This document shows, in pieces, positions 18,289 through 27,665 of a DNA stretch of 64,000 nt. Numbering within the stretch: position 1 is the stretch's first letter; each line of letters starts with the position of its first letter. This stretch comes from Aliarcobacter vitoriensis (GTDB lineage: Bacteria; Campylobacterota; Campylobacteria; Campylobacterales; Arcobacteraceae): positions 124,001 to 188,000 of the forward strand of contig NZ_PDKB01000001.1 in NCBI RefSeq assembly GCF_003316695.1. Reading direction: 5' to 3'. Position numbers and translations under genes: made by a program. The notes under the pieces are model-generated. The model was not told where the DNA came from and searched no databases. It saw nothing but the letters and a program-made list of their open reading frames with translations.

Positions 18289-18816
18289 ATGGCAGATGAA
18301 AATGAAATAGTAAAAAAACCATCAGATGGTAAGGGATTATTGATAGTTTTATTAGTTCTTGTAATTGTACTGATAATGGCTGTTGCTGGTGGGACATATT
18401 TTCTATTAGATAAAATTTCAAATACTAATTCAAGTAGTGAACAAACAAGTGAGATTCCAATAACGAATAATAACCAATCTTCTGGTGCTGAAGCTAAATT
18501 TAAAGCAGATGTTAATGAATTAGTTTTAAATCTTACAGATTCAAGAGGTAGAGAAAAGATTATGAAGTTATCTTTTTCTATTAGAAGTAGTGACCCTACA
18601 ATTGAAAAAATAGTTCAAGATTATTTAGCTGAGATTACTGATGTGGTTATCACTCAAGTGAGTTCAAGAAGTTCTGAGGAGTTATTGACTGTTGGTGGGA
18701 AAAGTCAATTAAAAGATGAACTAATCAGTGAGATAAATAATATTTTAAACTATGTTACAAGGACAAATAGTAATGTAGTAAGTAATATTTTATTTACTAC
18801 ATTTGTAATAAAATAG
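18289..18816 (+). CDS. fliL: Flagellar basal body-associated protein FliL
   Basis: 175 residues with a short cytoplasmic tail, one membrane helix (about residues 17-39, LLIVLLVLVIVLIMAVAGGT) and a periplasmic FliL domain containing DVNELVLNLTDSRGREKIMK and LSFSIRSSDPTIEKIVQDYL. The family ring-forms around the stator and modulates motor torque. It starts 3 bases after the MotE-like gene and abuts the next gene directly. Confidence 0.9.
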   Translation: MADENEIVKKPSDGKGLLIVLLVLVIVLIMAVAGGTYFLLDKISNTNSSSEQTSEIPITNNNQSSGAEAKFKADVNELVLNLTDSRGREKIMKLSFSIRSSDPTIEKIVQDYLAEITDVVITQVSSRSSEELLTVGGKSQLKDELISEINNILNYVTRTNSNVVSNILFTTFVIK

Positions 18817-19251
18817 ATGATAGTAGCAATAAAGAAAAGAAAAAAAAGTAATAATATTTTAAAAATATTTTTTATTATCTCTCTATTTTTTGGGATAATA
18901 TATTTGGCATATTTAAACCAAGAGAAGAATATTGCAAAATTAGACTTACAGAAAGCTCAAGAAGAAGAATTAAATCTTATAAAATTTGAAAATGAGAAAA
19001 GAGTAAAAGAGCAGCAAGATGCTCAACGAATTATTTTAATAGAAGCTGAAAAAGTTGTAGATTTGGTTGGTCAAGAATATATAGAAGATGTTAAGATTGT
19101 AAAAAATAAGATAGTGTATATTTTTAAACCAAATACAAATATTGAGGCTATTACAATTAGATACGGTGCTATGGCATTAGTAAAAAAAAGTTTTAATGAT
19201 GTTGTAGTTGTAGTAGATATAGAACATATTTTAAAAAGTAGGTTAAAATAA
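18817..19251 (+). CDS. Unknown bitopic protein in the flagellar operon
   Basis: 144 residues: basic N-terminus (KKRKKSNN), one membrane helix at about 15-32, a charged helical stretch (35-75), then a compact alpha/beta C-terminus (EAEKVVDLVGQEYIEDVKIV, FKPNTNIEAITIRYGAMALV, NDVVVVVDIEHIL). ATG follows the fliL stop with no gap, and the stop overlaps flgH by one base. No family is recognised. Co-translation with fliL and flgH suggests a periplasmic basal-body or motor accessory function. Confidence 0.7.
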   Translation: MIVAIKKRKKSNNILKIFFIISLFFGIIYLAYLNQEKNIAKLDLQKAQEEELNLIKFENEKRVKEQQDAQRIILIEAEKVVDLVGQEYIEDVKIVKNKIVYIFKPNTNIEAITIRYGAMALVKKSFNDVVVVVDIEHILKSRLK

Positions 19252-19958
19252 TGAAACAAACTATATTATTAACTATTATAACGATTGTTTTTACAGCTTG
19301 TGGTGCTTTATCTCAACCTGAGATTGATTTTTCAAAACCAGAACAACAAATTCCAAGAGAAATTCCAGTAGTAAAAAGCAAAAAAGGTTCTTTATATTCA
19401 GTTCAAGGAACATCATTATTTGCAGATAAAAAAGATTTACAAATTGGAGATATTATTCAAGTTGAAATTAATGAAGGTTTAACTCAAAAAAGTGACAATA
19501 AAAGAGAGTTAACAAGTGATAGACAAACAGACTATGGTGGAGGGATGTTTGCTGCTATGGGAGGAAATAATTTAAGTGGAGCTGTTGGAAATGCTACTGA
19601 TAAGTTTAATGCAAATCTGGGAGTAAATTTTAATACACAAAGTAGTGATAGTGATAAAGGAAAAGTAAAAACAGAAGTAAAAGAAAATTTTGATACCAAA
19701 ATTTCAGCTGTAATAGAAGAGACTTATCAAAATGGGAACTATTTTATAAAAGGTAATAAAGAAGTTATTTTAGATGGTCAGAAACAAGAAATCATAATAA
19801 CTGGAGTTATTCGTCCTTATGATATATCATCTGATAATTCTATAAATTCATCACAAATTGCTAATTTAAAGTTATTGTATAAGAAAGATGGTGTTGAAGC
19901 AGATATATTACAAGCACCATGGGGAACAAGAATACTAAGAGCGATATGGCCATTTTAA
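19251..19958 (+). CDS. flgH: Flagellar L-ring lipoprotein FlgH
   Basis: 235-residue outer-membrane ring lipoprotein. A lipoprotein signal peptide ends in FTAC (cysteine at about residue 17). Family motifs are GSLYSVQGTSLFADKKDLQI, GDIIQVEINEGLTQKSDNKR and the C-terminal VIRPYDISSDNSINSSQIA. It overlaps the upstream unknown gene by one base. Its periplasmic partner FlgI is in the divergent operon. Confidence 0.95.
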   Translation: MKQTILLTIITIVFTACGALSQPEIDFSKPEQQIPREIPVVKSKKGSLYSVQGTSLFADKKDLQIGDIIQVEINEGLTQKSDNKRELTSDRQTDYGGGMFAAMGGNNLSGAVGNATDKFNANLGVNFNTQSSDSDKGKVKTEVKENFDTKISAVIEETYQNGNYFIKGNKEVILDGQKQEIIITGVIRPYDISSDNSINSSQIANLKLLYKKDGVEADILQAPWGTRILRAIWPF

Positions 19959-20013
19959 ACTAAAATTAAGAAATGTAATGTAATAATTTTAAAGATTATA
20001 CAAAGGAGTTAAT

Positions 20014-21924
20014 ATGTTTTCCACTTTAAGTGTTGCACAAACTGGGCTACATGGTTCAAGATATGCAATAGACAATGTTGGTAATAATCAAGCTAATCAA
20101 AATACTCCTGGGTATAAAAAAAGAGTTGCTAACTTAAGCGAAATTGGTCAATATGGTGTTCATATAACTGGACGTGGACTTAGTTTTGATGGAGTTTCAA
20201 GAGTTACTTCTCAATATATGTATGATAAATTTATACAAGAAAGCACAAAAGCAAACTACTATGATAAATTAACCAATATGCTAGGTGGTGTTGAAACTAT
20301 TTTTAAAGAGACTAATGATAGTGGTTTTTCTATAGATTTAAATAGATATTTTCAATCAGTTGAAAATTTAAGAACAAATCCTAGTTCTCAAGTATATAGA
20401 AGTGCTTTACAAAGTCAAGGTGCAGTTGTTGTTGAATCATTGCAAAATTTGTATACAAGTGTTCAAAAACAGCAATCAATAGAGAGAACAGAATTATCAA
20501 CAGATATTAAGAAAGTGAACCAAATTTTAAAAGAGATTGCTGATACTAATGCAAAAATAGAAAAATATGATCCTTCAGTAAATGATTTATTAGATAAAAG
20601 AGATTTATTAGAACTTGAGTTATCAAAATATGTAGATGTTGATATAAATAGAGATCAAGGTTTTTATGAGATAAAAATTGGTAATGTTGTAGCTTTAAGC
20701 AATGATGTATTTTCAAGACAAATAGAAATAAATGATGTAAAAACTAGTCAGGTAGATAAATATAATCTCTTAAAAACAAATGCAGATGGTTCTACAACAG
20801 TATTTGACTCTTTAAAATATGAAGATGATGGATTATTTACACCAAAAGCACCTTATGATAATGATGATGTTATTACTTATAAACTAAACAATGAGTTTTC
20901 TGTTAGTGTAAGAATAGGTGAAAGCGTTACAGGTGATTGGCTTGGCGATGGTAATATAACTACGATGGTTGTTGATAATGATAATTTAACAAGAGCTATG
21001 ATGGTAAAAATAAACAATGATCCTAATATGAGTAAAGTTGTAACAGCATATAATGGAGAATATGTAGAAGAAAATGGTAAAAAAGTTCCTATGTATCCAA
21101 ATAGTGACAATTATCTTAGAATCGAGTCAAATATAGAAGGTAAAGAAAATGATTTTATAGGTAGTTTTAGTATAGAAAGAAAAACTGGAACAGATATAGA
21201 TTCAAGAGAAAAGATATATAGAAATGAATCAGAAAGTAAAGATGCACAATCTGATACAGTTTTGAGAATTTTGGATCATGATTTGAATTTGAAATCAGGA
21301 ACTATAAAAGCACAAGTAGAGAACTTATCTACTTCAAATTCAAATAATAAATTTCAATCTTATCTTGATATGTTAGATAATTTTGCTCAAACATTAGCAG
21401 ATATTACATCTTCTTACATTAGAGTAGGGCAAGATGATTATGTATATGGTAGAAATGCTTCAGACGAACACAATACTTCACCATTTCCTCCAAATGGTGG
21501 AGATATTGTGGATTTAAATTTATTTAGTGGAGCTAGTGTAAAAACATTGAAATTCAATAAGAATGCAGTAAATGATTTAAAACAAGAAAACCTTGATTAT
21601 TTAGCTTCAATACAATGGAAGAAAGATTTATCTTTCGAAGGTAAAGCACAAGATCCTGATTCTAAAAATGTTACATCATTAACTGAATATTTTAGAAATT
21701 TAAGAGTAGGTGTATCTTCTGATAGAGAAGATTCTAGGTATGCTTATGAAGTACAAGATTCAATATCTCAAAATTTAGGAACATCATACAATGATGTTGT
21801 TAGTGTAAAAAAAGATGATGAGTTGATTGATTTAATGAAATTTCAAGCAGCATTTAGTGCGAATGCACAAGTTATTACAGCAGTTGATGAAATGATACAA
21901 ACTCTTCTTGGTATGAAGAGATAA
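20014..21924 (+). CDS. flgK: Flagellar hook-associated protein 1 (FlgK)
   Basis: 636-residue hook-filament junction protein, longer than enterobacterial FlgK because of an expanded middle region. The N-terminal rod motif MFSTLSVAQTGLHGSRYAID, the NQANQNTPGYKKR signature (28-40) and the C-terminal D0 helix (ELIDLMKFQAAFSANAQVIT) are intact. Exported through the flagellar type III system without a Sec signal. It lies 55 bases after flgH with AAAGGAG before the ATG, and 21 bases before fliD. Confidence 0.94.
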   Translation: MFSTLSVAQTGLHGSRYAIDNVGNNQANQNTPGYKKRVANLSEIGQYGVHITGRGLSFDGVSRVTSQYMYDKFIQESTKANYYDKLTNMLGGVETIFKETNDSGFSIDLNRYFQSVENLRTNPSSQVYRSALQSQGAVVVESLQNLYTSVQKQQSIERTELSTDIKKVNQILKEIADTNAKIEKYDPSVNDLLDKRDLLELELSKYVDVDINRDQGFYEIKIGNVVALSNDVFSRQIEINDVKTSQVDKYNLLKTNADGSTTVFDSLKYEDDGLFTPKAPYDNDDVITYKLNNEFSVSVRIGESVTGDWLGDGNITTMVVDNDNLTRAMMVKINNDPNMSKVVTAYNGEYVEENGKKVPMYPNSDNYLRIESNIEGKENDFIGSFSIERKTGTDIDSREKIYRNESESKDAQSDTVLRILDHDLNLKSGTIKAQVENLSTSNSNNKFQSYLDMLDNFAQTLADITSSYIRVGQDDYVYGRNASDEHNTSPFPPNGGDIVDLNLFSGASVKTLKFNKNAVNDLKQENLDYLASIQWKKDLSFEGKAQDPDSKNVTSLTEYFRNLRVGVSSDREDSRYAYEVQDSISQNLGTSYNDVVSVKKDDELIDLMKFQAAFSANAQVITAVDEMIQTLLGMKR

Positions 21925-21945
21925 ATTTTATAAAAGGAGTAGCAA

Positions 21946-23286
21946 ATGGCAAATGGAATTTTAGGTTTAGGTTCTGGACAAGCAGCATCACTAAATAGTG
22001 ATATGTTAGAAAAATTAAAAGCAGTTGATAGAAAAGCTACGGTTGAACCTTTAGAAAAAAAACTTGAAAATTTTGCTTCTGAAAAAGAGGTAATTTCTAA
22101 AATTAGTACAAAAGTTGATGACCTTTTGAATGCAGTTAGTTTATTTAGTTTAAATCAATCTAGTGGTTCAAATGCTTTCAATCAAAAAAGTGCAAATGTT
22201 TCTGGTGATGGAGTAGTTTTTGATTCAGATGATTTAAGTGCTTTAAAAGTAGGTTCAGTAAGAGTAAAAGTTGAAGAATTAGCAAATAAAGATGTTTGGC
22301 AGACAAATCAATTTGATGGAACTACTACAACAAAAGACAGTAAAGTAAATCAAGGTGCTTTAACTATCAATGGAACAAACATAGATACAACAGATAAATC
22401 ATATAGTGATTTAGTTAAAGAGATAAACAAAATTGATGGAGTACAAGCTTCAATAGTTGAAGATTCAACTGGAAAATTTAGAATATCTATAAAAAGTATG
22501 GAAACTGGAGAGGCAAATAAAATAAAATTTGAAGGTTCAGATGCAACTGCTTTAAATCACCTAGGTTTGAATGTTGAAGCTAATAATGTTCTAAAAGCTC
22601 AAGATATGAAAATGAAAGTTGATGGAGTTGATTACTCAAATAGTTCAAACACTATTACTGTAGATGGACTTAAGATAACTGCTACAAAAACTGGTGGAGA
22701 ATCTACAATTAATATAGAAAATGATACCACAACTTTATCAAAACAGATGCAAGATTTTGCAAATGCTTATAATGATTTAAGAGCTGAAATAGAAAATGAA
22801 ATTTATTCAAGTGAATCAACTGTTGAAGATAAAGGTGCTTTAAGAGATATGTTGTCACAAATTAAAAATAATCTTTTTGGTACAGGAAATAGTGATAAAT
22901 CTTTATTTAGTTTCGGGTTTTCTCTTGATGATAAAAGTGGAGATTTAAATTTTAGTTCAAAAGATTTTGAAGCATCTATAAAAAATGGTACAAAAGATTT
23001 AGAAGATTTATTTGCTGGAGTTCCTGAACAAAAAGGAATAGCTACTTTACTTGATGAAACTATTAGTATTAGTGGAGTTAAAAAAGGTTTAATTGATTAT
23101 GAGTTAAATATGCTTTCAAGAGAAGAAGCTATGAAAAAAGATAAAGAGCTTGCAGAAACAACACTTGAAAATAAATATACTCAAATGGCACAGCAATTTG
23201 CATCATATGGTGTTATAATAAATCAAATGGAGGCATCATTTTCTAGTTTAAAAATGATGATTCAACAATCAGTTGCTTCTAAATAA
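21946..23286 (+). CDS. fliD: Flagellar filament cap protein FliD
   Basis: 446 residues. The N-terminal FliD signature GLGSGQAASLNSDMLEKLKA and the coiled start (VEPLEKKLENFASEKEVISK) are present, as is the C-terminal coiled helix (QMAQQFASYGVIINQMEASF). It caps the growing filament and promotes flagellin folding. AAAAGGAG precedes the ATG. A strong inverted repeat begins in its stop codon, so transcription may end here before fliS. Confidence 0.94.
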   Translation: MANGILGLGSGQAASLNSDMLEKLKAVDRKATVEPLEKKLENFASEKEVISKISTKVDDLLNAVSLFSLNQSSGSNAFNQKSANVSGDGVVFDSDDLSALKVGSVRVKVEELANKDVWQTNQFDGTTTTKDSKVNQGALTINGTNIDTTDKSYSDLVKEINKIDGVQASIVEDSTGKFRISIKSMETGEANKIKFEGSDATALNHLGLNVEANNVLKAQDMKMKVDGVDYSNSSNTITVDGLKITATKTGGESTINIENDTTTLSKQMQDFANAYNDLRAEIENEIYSSESTVEDKGALRDMLSQIKNNLFGTGNSDKSLFSFGFSLDDKSGDLNFSSKDFEASIKNGTKDLEDLFAGVPEQKGIATLLDETISISGVKKGLIDYELNMLSREEAMKKDKELAETTLENKYTQMAQQFASYGVIINQMEASFSSLKMMIQQSVASK

Positions 23287-23307
23287 CAAGGTGTTATAAC
23301 ACCTTGT
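23286..23307 (+). terminator. Inverted repeat after fliD
   Basis: Perfect 22-base palindrome, arms ACAAGGTGTTA and TAACACCTTGT without a spacer, starting on the last base of the fliD stop. Only GTGTTT follows, so termination may be partial. It could instead protect the fliD mRNA 3' end. A TATTATATAC -10-like sequence just downstream may give fliS its own promoter. Confidence 0.6.
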
Positions 23308-23362
23308 GTTTAAGCAAAGATATTATATACTCGAAAAAATGCTAATCTGGAGTTAAATATTT

Positions 23363-23719
23363 ATGGGGATTGAATTATATAATCAACAAAATGCAATATC
23401 AGATGATCCTTATGTTTTAGTTTTAAAACTTTATGAAGGGATAATTAAATATCTTTCATTTGTAAAAAATGCTATACAAGAAGGTGATGTTGAAAAAAAG
23501 TTTACATATATAAATAAATCAATTGCAATTTTTGATGAACTTAGAAATGTACTTGATTTTGATGGTGGTGAAGTGTCTTATTATTTAGATGGTTTATATT
23601 TATATCAAATTGAGACTCTTTTTAGTGCAGGAATTGATGATAATATAAACTCTATTAACCAAGTTATGAAAGTTACACAAGGATTGATTGACGCATGGAA
23701 AGAAGAGACAAATCTTTAA
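23363..23719 (+). CDS. fliS: Flagellin export chaperone FliS
   Basis: 118-residue four-helix chaperone that keeps flagellin monomeric before export. The conserved start MGIELYNQQNAISDDPYVLV and the LKLYEGIIKYLSFV segment (around 22-35) are typical. The C-terminal helix overlaps the start of the next gene by 25 bases. GGAG is 11 bases upstream of the ATG, a slightly long spacing. Confidence 0.92.
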   Translation: MGIELYNQQNAISDDPYVLVLKLYEGIIKYLSFVKNAIQEGDVEKKFTYINKSIAIFDELRNVLDFDGGEVSYYLDGLYLYQIETLFSAGIDDNINSINQVMKVTQGLIDAWKEETNL

Positions 23720-23964
23720 AAATTTTAAATGAGTTAAACTATATAGATTCATTAGATTCGTTTGACAAAGCTAATTCTTTAGTTATTTGGTACAATGATA
23801 ATTTTACACATAATGCAATAGAAGATTTAGATTTAGAGCTTTCTGATTTACTAAGATTTGAAGAACTATTTTATAAAAATTTACAGTTCTTAAAACAACA
23901 ACAAGAAGTAGCAAGAATTGAACTCAATAAAATAAAAAAGATGAAAAGTTTTTTAAAAAATTAA
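23695..23964 (+). CDS. FliT-like small helical protein
   Basis: 89-residue all-helical charged protein overlapping the fliS end by 25 bases, where FliT (FliD chaperone) often lies. Segments are SLVIWYNDNFTHNAIEDLDL and LEELFYKNLQ-like helices ending in KIKKMKSFLKN. Sequence conservation in FliT is too low to be sure, so the call rests on size, helicity and position. Its last 12 bases overlap the convergent tilS gene. Confidence 0.5.
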   Translation: MERRDKSLKILNELNYIDSLDSFDKANSLVIWYNDNFTHNAIEDLDLELSDLLRFEELFYKNLQFLKQQQEVARIELNKIKKMKSFLKN

Positions 23965-24933
23965 GCTTTTTAGCTCTATTCTTTTAATAAAAATGTATTC
24001 TCTTATATTTTTTGGAATTTTTTTTGTTCTACACTCTTCTTTGAATTCTTTTTTCATTGTAATATCAGTTTTTGGGGCAATATAGATAAATTCTTTTGTA
24101 ATAGAAATATTTATTTCATCTGAAATAGTAATCTCTTTTTGTTTTAAAATTTCTTTTCTTTGTAAAAAACTAATCACTATTCCTCTTCTTTTTAAAGATT
24201 TATCTATTATTCTAATATTTAAGTTGTCATCATTTTGATTTTCAAATATTTCTAATTCTTCAATTTTTTTTATAGGATTTATGTTTATACTTAAAGAGTT
24301 TAAATCATTTTGAAGATATTTAAATGAATTTATAACGCCTTGTTTAAATTCATCTAAGAATTTATCTGAAAAATTGTGTCTAAAATAGTTTCTTTTATAC
24401 TTCTCGTCAAAATTTGAATTATCTATAAAATACTTTATATTATTTTTTTGCAAAAAGACTTCTAATTCATATTTTGAAATACTTAAAAGTGGTTTGTAAA
24501 TTTTGTAATTCTCTTTATGTTCAACGTTATTAAATCCAATTAGTTCAATAAGCCCAGCTCCTTTTGATAGTTGCATAAAAAACCACTCTAATTTATCATT
24601 TAATTGGTGAGCAGTTATTAAAATTTCATAAGAGTTTTCTTTTATAATTTCTTCAAAAAAATTGTATCTTATATCTCTAGCAATTTTTTCAAAATTTGAT
24701 AAATCTTTAGTTTGAATATCTTTTATAAAGATTTGTTTATTATATTTTTTTGCTAGTTCTTTTGCATATAAAATTTCATCTTTGGATTGTTTCCTTATAT
24801 TATAATTTACTATTGCAATATCAAAAGGAATATTCTTTTCCAAAAGTAAGAAAAATAGTGCAGTAGAATCAATACCAGCTGAAAAGGCTAAAAGATTTTT
24901 TGATTTTTCAACTACACTAAAATCTAAATTCAT
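23953..24933 (-). CDS. tilS: tRNA(Ile)-lysidine synthetase
   Basis: ATP-pyrophosphatase that converts C34 of the CAU-anticodon isoleucine tRNA to lysidine. 326 residues with the PP-loop SAGIDSTALFFLLL (18-31; the usual SGG is SAG here) and AHQLNDKLEWFFMQLSKGAG at about 108-127. The C-terminal lysidine domain appears short, as in other Campylobacterota. ATG overlaps the rimO stop by four bases (24930-24933), making a rimO-tilS operon, and the 3' end overlaps the FliT-like gene. Confidence 0.93.
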   Translation of the reverse strand: MNLDFSVVEKSKNLLAFSAGIDSTALFFLLLEKNIPFDIAIVNYNIRKQSKDEILYAKELAKKYNKQIFIKDIQTKDLSNFEKIARDIRYNFFEEIIKENSYEILITAHQLNDKLEWFFMQLSKGAGLIELIGFNNVEHKENYKIYKPLLSISKYELEVFLQKNNIKYFIDNSNFDEKYKRNYFRHNFSDKFLDEFKQGVINSFKYLQNDLNSLSININPIKKIEELEIFENQNDDNLNIRIIDKSLKRRGIVISFLQRKEILKQKEITISDEINISITKEFIYIAPKTDITMKKEFKEECRTKKIPKNIREYIFIKRIELKSLIF

Positions 24934-26267
24934 AACTTTATAACTGTTGCAAGTAGTTTATCTCCAGCAAGTTCTGTTACTTTTACAGTATAAACTTGCC
25001 CAAATTTCAACTCTTGTTCACTTTCATTGTCATTTATATAAATTTCTCCATCTATATTTGGAGCCCAAATAGTTTTTCTAGCACTTAATAAATATTCATG
25101 TTCATCACTTTCTCCATCAATGTAAACTTCAAAAGTTTTGCCAATTTCATTTTCTAGGGATATTTGAGTAGTTTGTGCAATTATTTCTCCTAAAATTTCT
25201 GCTCTTTCATCAATTAATTCTTGTGCTATTTTATCGGCTCTTAAAGTAGCAGTTGTACCTTCTTCATCTGAATATGAAAATACATTTGCTCTATCAAAAT
25301 TGAACTCTTCTACATATTTACAAAGTTCTTCAAACTCTTCTTCTTTTTCACCTGGATGTCCAGCAATAAATGTAGTTCTTACAAAAGAGTTTGGTTTACT
25401 TTTCATATGGTTCATAAGCTCATTTAATTTCTCTACCCCTTTCCCTCTTTTCATAATTTTTAGCATATTTTGTGATATATGTTGTAAGGGCATATCAAAA
25501 TAGTTTACAAATATTTTAGAATCAGCAATTTTATCTATTAAACTCACAGTTGTTGTTGATGGATAAAGATATAAAATTCTAGCTGTTTTTATGCCTTCTA
25601 TTTTTTCAACTTCTTCAATTAAAAGTTCAAGACCATTTTTTTCTTCCATATCTCGTAAATATGAAGAAGAATCTTGCGATACAAATGAAAAATCAATAAA
25701 TCCTTTAGAAACTAGATGTTTAACTTCTTTTACAAGGGATTGTAAAGTTCTTGAGTGAAGTTTTCCTTTAAATGAGGGAATTGCACAAAATGAACAGGCT
25801 TGATTACAGCCTTCACTTAATTTTACATAAGCGTGATATGAAGAACCTGTTATTACCCTTTCATTATTTTCACTTGCTAAAAATACTTCATTTGTAAATT
25901 TACTTCTTTTTTCATTTACAAGTAAATCTATTTTGTCATAATCTCCAACCCCTGTAAAAACATCGATTTCAGGAAGTTCACTTTGAAGTTCTTCTTTATA
26001 TCTTTCACTTAAACACCCAGCCATTACTAAAACAGATTCTTTTTTTCTATCTTCGTGTAAATTTAAAATTGTATTAATACTTTCTTGTTTTGCACTATCT
26101 ATAAATCCACATGTATTTACTATGATTACATCAGCATTTTGTGTATCATCTGTTAGTTCATAATCACTCAATCTTCCTAACATTACTTCACTATCAACTA
26201 AGTTTTTTGTACAGCCAAGACTTACCATATGTAGTTTTTTCTTTGGTTTTTGTGTTGAAAATTTCAT
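24930..26267 (-). CDS. rimO: Ribosomal protein S12 methylthiotransferase RimO
   Basis: 445-residue radical-SAM enzyme methylthiolating Asp88 of S12. The N-terminal [4Fe-4S] domain has SLGCTKNLVDSEVMLGRL, CGFIDSAK and MAGCLSERY. The radical-SAM triad is CNQACSFCAIP (about residue 155), with a TRAM domain at the C-terminus. GCTKNLVDSE distinguishes RimO from MiaB, which is encoded separately at 50205. It is the first gene of the rimO-tilS pair. Confidence 0.95.
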   Translation of the reverse strand: MKFSTQKPKKKLHMVSLGCTKNLVDSEVMLGRLSDYELTDDTQNADVIIVNTCGFIDSAKQESINTILNLHEDRKKESVLVMAGCLSERYKEELQSELPEIDVFTGVGDYDKIDLLVNEKRSKFTNEVFLASENNERVITGSSYHAYVKLSEGCNQACSFCAIPSFKGKLHSRTLQSLVKEVKHLVSKGFIDFSFVSQDSSSYLRDMEEKNGLELLIEEVEKIEGIKTARILYLYPSTTTVSLIDKIADSKIFVNYFDMPLQHISQNMLKIMKRGKGVEKLNELMNHMKSKPNSFVRTTFIAGHPGEKEEEFEELCKYVEEFNFDRANVFSYSDEEGTTATLRADKIAQELIDERAEILGEIIAQTTQISLENEIGKTFEVYIDGESDEHEYLLSARKTIWAPNIDGEIYINDNESEQELKFGQVYTVKVTELAGDKLLATVIKL

Positions 26268-26383
26268 TAATCTACTTTATATTTATAATTTTTTGTGAAT
26301 TTTAGCATAATCGTTTATTTTTGTAAATTAATAGAAAATAAGATATTATCATCGTATATATTTTTAATTTACGGAGTATAGAT

Positions 26384-26812
26384 ATGATAAAAAAATCTTT
26401 TTTAAGTATATTATTCATTGCAGTTATTTCAACTTTATTTTTGACTTCTTGTAGTACAAAACAAAATGGATTAGAAAATATGAAAACTTTAAAAAATACA
26501 AAATGGAAAGCTTTAGTTTTAAACAATGTAGATGTTAAAAATGATAGAAAAGTTGCAAATATTAATTTTGAAGAAGATGGAAGAGTATTTGGTAATTTAG
26601 GATGCAATAATTTCTTCTCTAGTTTTAAAGAGGATAATGGTAAATTAACTTTAGCACAAGCTGGAAGTACAATGATGATGTGTCCTGATATGACAACTGA
26701 GCATAACTTTTCGAGTGTATTAAGTAATGTAAAAAGTTATGAAATAAATGGTAAGAATTTACGATTTTTTGATCAAAATAATAAAGAAATAGCAAAATTT
26801 ATAAAAGAGTAA
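26384..26812 (+). CDS. META-domain (HslJ-like) lipoprotein
   Basis: 142 residues with a lipoprotein signal ending in LTSC (Cys23), then a META domain: LKNTKWKALVLNN, INFEEDGRVFGNLGCNNFFS and GSTMMMCPDM, with two conserved cysteines. HslJ-like proteins are envelope stress-associated and their biochemical role is not settled. Monocistronic, with an ACGGAG ribosome site, and convergent with panC through a shared terminator. Confidence 0.88.
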   Translation: MIKKSFLSILFIAVISTLFLTSCSTKQNGLENMKTLKNTKWKALVLNNVDVKNDRKVANINFEEDGRVFGNLGCNNFFSSFKEDNGKLTLAQAGSTMMMCPDMTTEHNFSSVLSNVKSYEINGKNLRFFDQNNKEIAKFIKE

Positions 26813-26831
26813 TTAGAAAATACTCTTTTAT
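26801..26831. terminator. Bidirectional terminator between the META lipoprotein gene and panC
   Basis: Perfect 11-bp stem ATAAAAGAGTA / TACTCTTTTAT with a 9-base loop. The left arm contains the last codons and stop of the plus-strand gene and the right arm reaches the panC stop. The arms supply T-runs in both directions. Confidence 0.75.
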
Positions 26832-27646
26832 AACCAAATATTATCAAGTAATCTTACATTTCCAAATCTTACAACAACTAAAATTATTGTATTTGATGGT
26901 TCTATAATATTAATTTCATTGAAATTTTTATCTACAATGGTAACATATTCTATATCTAAAGAGTTCATAATTTTATATATTTTATCTTTTACCGCTTTGA
27001 TATTTCTTTCTCCACTTGCAATTAACGAACCAGCCATGTAAAGTGATTTTGATATAAGCAAAGCATTCTCTCTTTGAGTTTTATCCAAATAAACATTTCT
27101 TGAACTAAGAGCTAAACCATCAACTTCTCTTACAATATCACAAGGAATAATATTGATTGGTAAAAATAGATTTTTTACCATTTGCTGAATAAGCACCAAC
27201 TGTTGAGCATCTTTTTTCCCAAAATAGGCATTTGTAGGCTGTGTTAAGTTAAATAATTTTAGTACAACTTGTAAAACTCCATCAAAATGACCTGGTCTTG
27301 TGAAACCTTCTAAAACATAGCTATTTTGAGGAGCTTTTATTAAAACTTCTTCATTTGTGTGCATTGTAGAAACTTCTGGCATAAAAAGATAATCCACTTT
27401 GCACATTTGACAAATTTTTATGTCAGCTTCATCCTTTCTAGGATATTTGCTTAAATCTTCATTTGGTAAAAATTGTGTTGGATTTACAAAAATAGATACA
27501 ATTACAATCTCATTTTCTTCTTTTGCCTTTTTTATCAAAGATATATGTCCATTATGTAAAGCACCCATTGTTGGTACAAAACCAACACTTTTCGTTATAT
27601 TTTTTCTAATATTTTGTAACTCTTCTATTGTTTTTATAACTTCCAA
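26828..27646 (-). CDS. panC: Pantoate--beta-alanine ligase
   Basis: Last step of pantothenate synthesis. 272 residues (family about 280). Class motifs are VPTMGALHNGHISLIKKAK (about 23-41), the NPTQFLPNEDLSKYPR segment and GFTRPGHFDGV. TTG start at 27646 after AAGGAA. The ABC permease gene ends 20 bases upstream. No panB or panD is adjacent. Confidence 0.95.
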   Translation of the reverse strand: MEVIKTIEELQNIRKNITKSVGFVPTMGALHNGHISLIKKAKEENEIVIVSIFVNPTQFLPNEDLSKYPRKDEADIKICQMCKVDYLFMPEVSTMHTNEEVLIKAPQNSYVLEGFTRPGHFDGVLQVVLKLFNLTQPTNAYFGKKDAQQLVLIQQMVKNLFLPINIIPCDIVREVDGLALSSRNVYLDKTQRENALLISKSLYMAGSLIASGERNIKAVKDKIYKIMNSLDIEYVTIVDKNFNEINIIEPSNTIILVVVRFGNVRLLDNIWL

Positions 27647-27665
27647 TTTTTTTCCTTATTCAAAT

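Noticed and set aside
15829-23362. Sigma-54 (-24/-12) or sigma-28 flagellar promoters
   Set aside because: I looked upstream of the flagellar genes and found only -10-like TATAAT sequences, not TGGCAC-N5-TTGC or GCCGATAA-type elements.
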